Assembly: GCA_027493935.1 (NCBI GenBank)
Contig: JAOSJV010000001.1
Coordinates: forward strand, 2,007,157 to 2,071,156
Direction of reading: 5' to 3'
Source: Burkholderiales bacterium
Lineage (GTDB): Bacteria; Pseudomonadota; Gammaproteobacteria; Burkholderiales; SG8-39
Length of the DNA stretch: 64,000 bases
Translations under genes and position numbers: made by a program
The notes under the pieces: generated by a model
Database searches by the model: none
What the model was told of the DNA's origin: nothing
The model's input: the letters and a program-made list of their open reading frames with translations, nothing else
Part shown: positions 62,380-64,000 of the stretch, piece by piece
Layout of the letters: each line of letters begins with the position of its first letter
Numbering within the stretch: the first letter of the stretch is position 1

Positions 62380-63162
62380 ATGGCGAAGGGCGGCTGGGCG
62401 AAGTTTCCGCACGCGGACAAGTCCTACGTCTACGAGGGCGCCGCGCTGAAGAAGAGCTGGGGGCGTCTGCACCGCGGCGACTGCGAGCCGTTCCCCGAGG
62501 ACGGCGCGCTGCAGGAGGCCTGGCGGCTCTACCACCGCGGCGACTTCGGCGCGGCGATCGAGGCGGGCGTTGCGGCGGGGCCGGCCGGATACAACGTCGC
62601 GAACAAGGCGGCTGCGATCTACGCAACCTACCTGGAGAAGTCCGGGGCGAAGCGGCTCGAACTGCTCGAGGAAGCGGCCGCGCGCGCCGAGCAGGCAATG
62701 AAAGCGTATCCGAAGAGCGCGAACGCCTACTACTGCCACGCGCTTGCGCTCGGGCGCTACAGCCAAGGGATCTCGGTGGCGGCAGCGCTGAAGAAGGGGC
62801 TCGCCGGCAAGGTCAAGACGTCGCTGGAGAAGGCGCTGGCGCTTGCACCGAAGCACGCCGACGCGCACATCGCGCTCGGCACTTGGCATGCCGAGATCGT
62901 CAGCAAGGTCGGCGCGCTGGTGGGCGGGGTAACCTACGGCGCGAAGAAGGAGGCGGCGATCGGCCACTTCAAGCAGGCGCTGAAGCTCAATCCAGACTCC
63001 GCGATCGGGCGCATCGAGTACGCGAATGCGCTGGCGACGCTGTTCGGCGATGCGCGCATGGCGGAGGCGGAGAAGCTCTACGCCGAGGCGGCCAAGTGCA
63101 AGCCGGCCGACGCTATGGAACGGCTCGACGTCGAGCTCGCGCGCGCCGAGCTCGAGGACTGA
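62380..63162 (+). CDS. TPR-like conserved protein, unknown function
   Basis: 260 aa. It starts MAKGGWAKFPHADKSYVY. Repeating helical pairs of TPR character follow (AEQAMKAYPKSANAYYCHALALGRYS, LEKALALAPKHADAHIALGTWHAE, FKQALKLNPDSAIGRIEYANAL). No signal peptide. Likely a scaffold or adaptor. It is cotranscribed with the TetR gene (31 bp gap) and convergent with the wax ester synthase gene. Confidence 0.82.
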   Translation: MAKGGWAKFPHADKSYVYEGAALKKSWGRLHRGDCEPFPEDGALQEAWRLYHRGDFGAAIEAGVAAGPAGYNVANKAAAIYATYLEKSGAKRLELLEEAAARAEQAMKAYPKSANAYYCHALALGRYSQGISVAAALKKGLAGKVKTSLEKALALAPKHADAHIALGTWHAEIVSKVGALVGGVTYGAKKEAAIGHFKQALKLNPDSAIGRIEYANALATLFGDARMAEAEKLYAEAAKCKPADAMERLDVELARAELED

Positions 63163-63172
63163 GCGCGTGCGC

Positions 63173-64000
63173 TCAGTCCGGCGCGCCGGCGTCGGGCGCC
63201 GCGCCGGGCGGCGGGGCGCGCCGGCGCGCCGCCCGTAGCGCGGCTGCGAGATCGCGCTCGATCGCGTCCGGGTGGCGTCTGGCGCCCCACGGCTCCATCA
63301 GCAGCGCGAGCAGCAGCGTTTCGAACTCCGACCGGAAGCGCCCGACGATCCGCTCAGGGTCGGGTACCAGCCGGCGGTCGGTGATCAGCCCGAATTGCAC
63401 GCCGCCGTTGTAGGACAGGATCGAGACGCCGACGCCGATGTTGCCCGACTGGGGCACCCAGAACATCATCTCGTCGATGCGCCGGCCCGCGAGGTACAGC
63501 GGCGACTGCGGCCCCGGGACGTTTGTCATCACCGCGCTCGCCTTGTTTGCGAGGAGGTCGACCACCTCCTGCTGAACTTGCGCCGGCAGCAGCCCGGCCA
63601 CCTCGAGCAGGCCGAGCGAGAGCGCTGCGACGTAGGAGCCCTTCAGCGCTTCCATGCGCTCGTGCACGTCGTACAGCCGACGGAACGGATTCGTAATGCC
63701 GACCGGCAGGACGAGCGGCACCAGGCCGAAGCGGTTGCCCAGACCGTCCGGTGCGCCCGGCGGGCGCATGTTGACGGGCACCATCGCGCGAACCTCGACG
63801 CCCGCCACCGGGTCGCCCTTCGACGCTAGATAGCCGCCGATCGCGCCGGCGACGCTCGAGAGCAGGACGTCGTTCACCGAGCAGCCGAGCGCGCGGCCGG
63901 CCGCCTTCACCTCGACGAGCGGGAGCGGCGCACTCCAAGCCACGACCTTGTGCACGCCCGGCTGTCCCCTCAGGCGCGTCGGCGAGTCGTCGGGCATGGT
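63173..64000 (-). CDS. Wax ester synthase/diacylglycerol acyltransferase (WS/DGAT), C-terminal part, cut by window end
   Basis: At least 275 residues to the window edge; the N-terminal acyltransferase motif HHxxxDG lies outside. Visible are SVNDVLLSSVAGAIGGYL, VRAMVPVNMR, GNRFGLVPLVLPVG and the C-terminal DUF1298 region with VMTNVPGPQSPLYLAGRRI, FWVPQSGNIGVGVSILSYNG and GLITDRRLVPDP. These are characteristic of bacterial WS/DGAT, which makes wax esters from fatty alcohol and acyl-CoA or triacylglycerol from diacylglycerol. The acyl-CoA reductase 4 kb away would supply the alcohol. Confidence 0.9.
   Translation of the reverse strand, partial: TMPDDSPTRLRGQPGVHKVVAWSAPLPLVEVKAAGRALGCSVNDVLLSSVAGAIGGYLASKGDPVAGVEVRAMVPVNMRPPGAPDGLGNRFGLVPLVLPVGITNPFRRLYDVHERMEALKGSYVAALSLGLLEVAGLLPAQVQQEVVDLLANKASAVMTNVPGPQSPLYLAGRRIDEMMFWVPQSGNIGVGVSILSYNGGVQFGLITDRRLVPDPERIVGRFRSEFETLLLALLMEPWGARRHPDAIERDLAAALRAARRRAPPPGAAPDAGAPD

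Overview
The window is GC-rich bacterial DNA (65-70 % GC by eye) that looks betaproteobacterial. The pointers are the rrn layout (16S, tRNA-Ile, tRNA-Ala, 23S, 5S), a full cbb3 oxidase operon with Fnr and HemN, a phasin, a PEP-CTERM protein, a fragment of a Bug/TctC receptor, and high-GC codon use. No genus can be named from the sequence alone.

Layout. Positions 1-4650 hold the 3' end of an rRNA operon. Its 23S gene carries two insertions: a hairpin-closed intervening sequence of about 206 nt in helix 45, and a 664-nt group I intron at E. coli position 1931 that encodes a LAGLIDADG endonuclease. Positions 4.9-9.7 kb hold an RpfG-RpfC/RpfF-type diffusible-signal-factor module. Positions 10-22 kb hold the microaerobic respiration block: ccoI, ccoS, ccoNOQP, ccoG, ccoH, a small membrane protein, uspA, fnr, hemN and a TauE/SafE-like protein, with three FNR-type boxes placed upstream of ccoI, of ccoN and between fnr and hemN. 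Positions 22-25.4 kb hold tRNA-Val, alanine dehydrogenase, gltX, tRNA-Ala and tRNA-Glu. Positions 25.3-27 kb are a patch of mobile-element and gene remnants beside tRNA-Glu. Positions 27-38 kb are mixed metabolism: PQQ-type dehydrogenase with PEP-CTERM tail, glutamine amidotransferase, TPP enzyme, exported Pcm, PaaK, PaaG and an EF-G-like GTPase. Positions 38-47 kb are repair and proteostasis: a YprA/YprB (MrfA/MrfB)-like pair, Hsp20, Lon, a CBS protein and PolX. Positions 47-52.6 kb hold an ABC exporter (ATPase, FtsX-type permease, HlyD adaptor) and a beta-CASP nuclease. Positions 53-57 kb hold a Tat-signal protein, a GMC oxidoreductase, an esterase and a peroxiredoxin. Positions 57.4-64 kb look like a storage-lipid locus: fatty acyl-CoA reductase, phasin, patatin, TetR regulator, TPR protein and a partial wax ester synthase/DGAT.

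How the parts fit. The cco-fnr-hemN block makes, assembles and regulates a high-affinity terminal oxidase under oxygen limitation. The Rpf module links a fatty-acid signal to c-di-GMP turnover. The last 7 kb can in principle reduce acyl-CoA to alcohol and esterify it to wax esters, next to PHA-granule functions.

Main caveat. At least 17 coding regions, including housekeeping genes such as lon, carry single-base frameshifts, mostly in short G or C runs. I read most of these as base-calling errors, so the affected genes are annotated across the shifts as probably intact. The remnants at 25.3-27 kb are the exception and look truly decayed.
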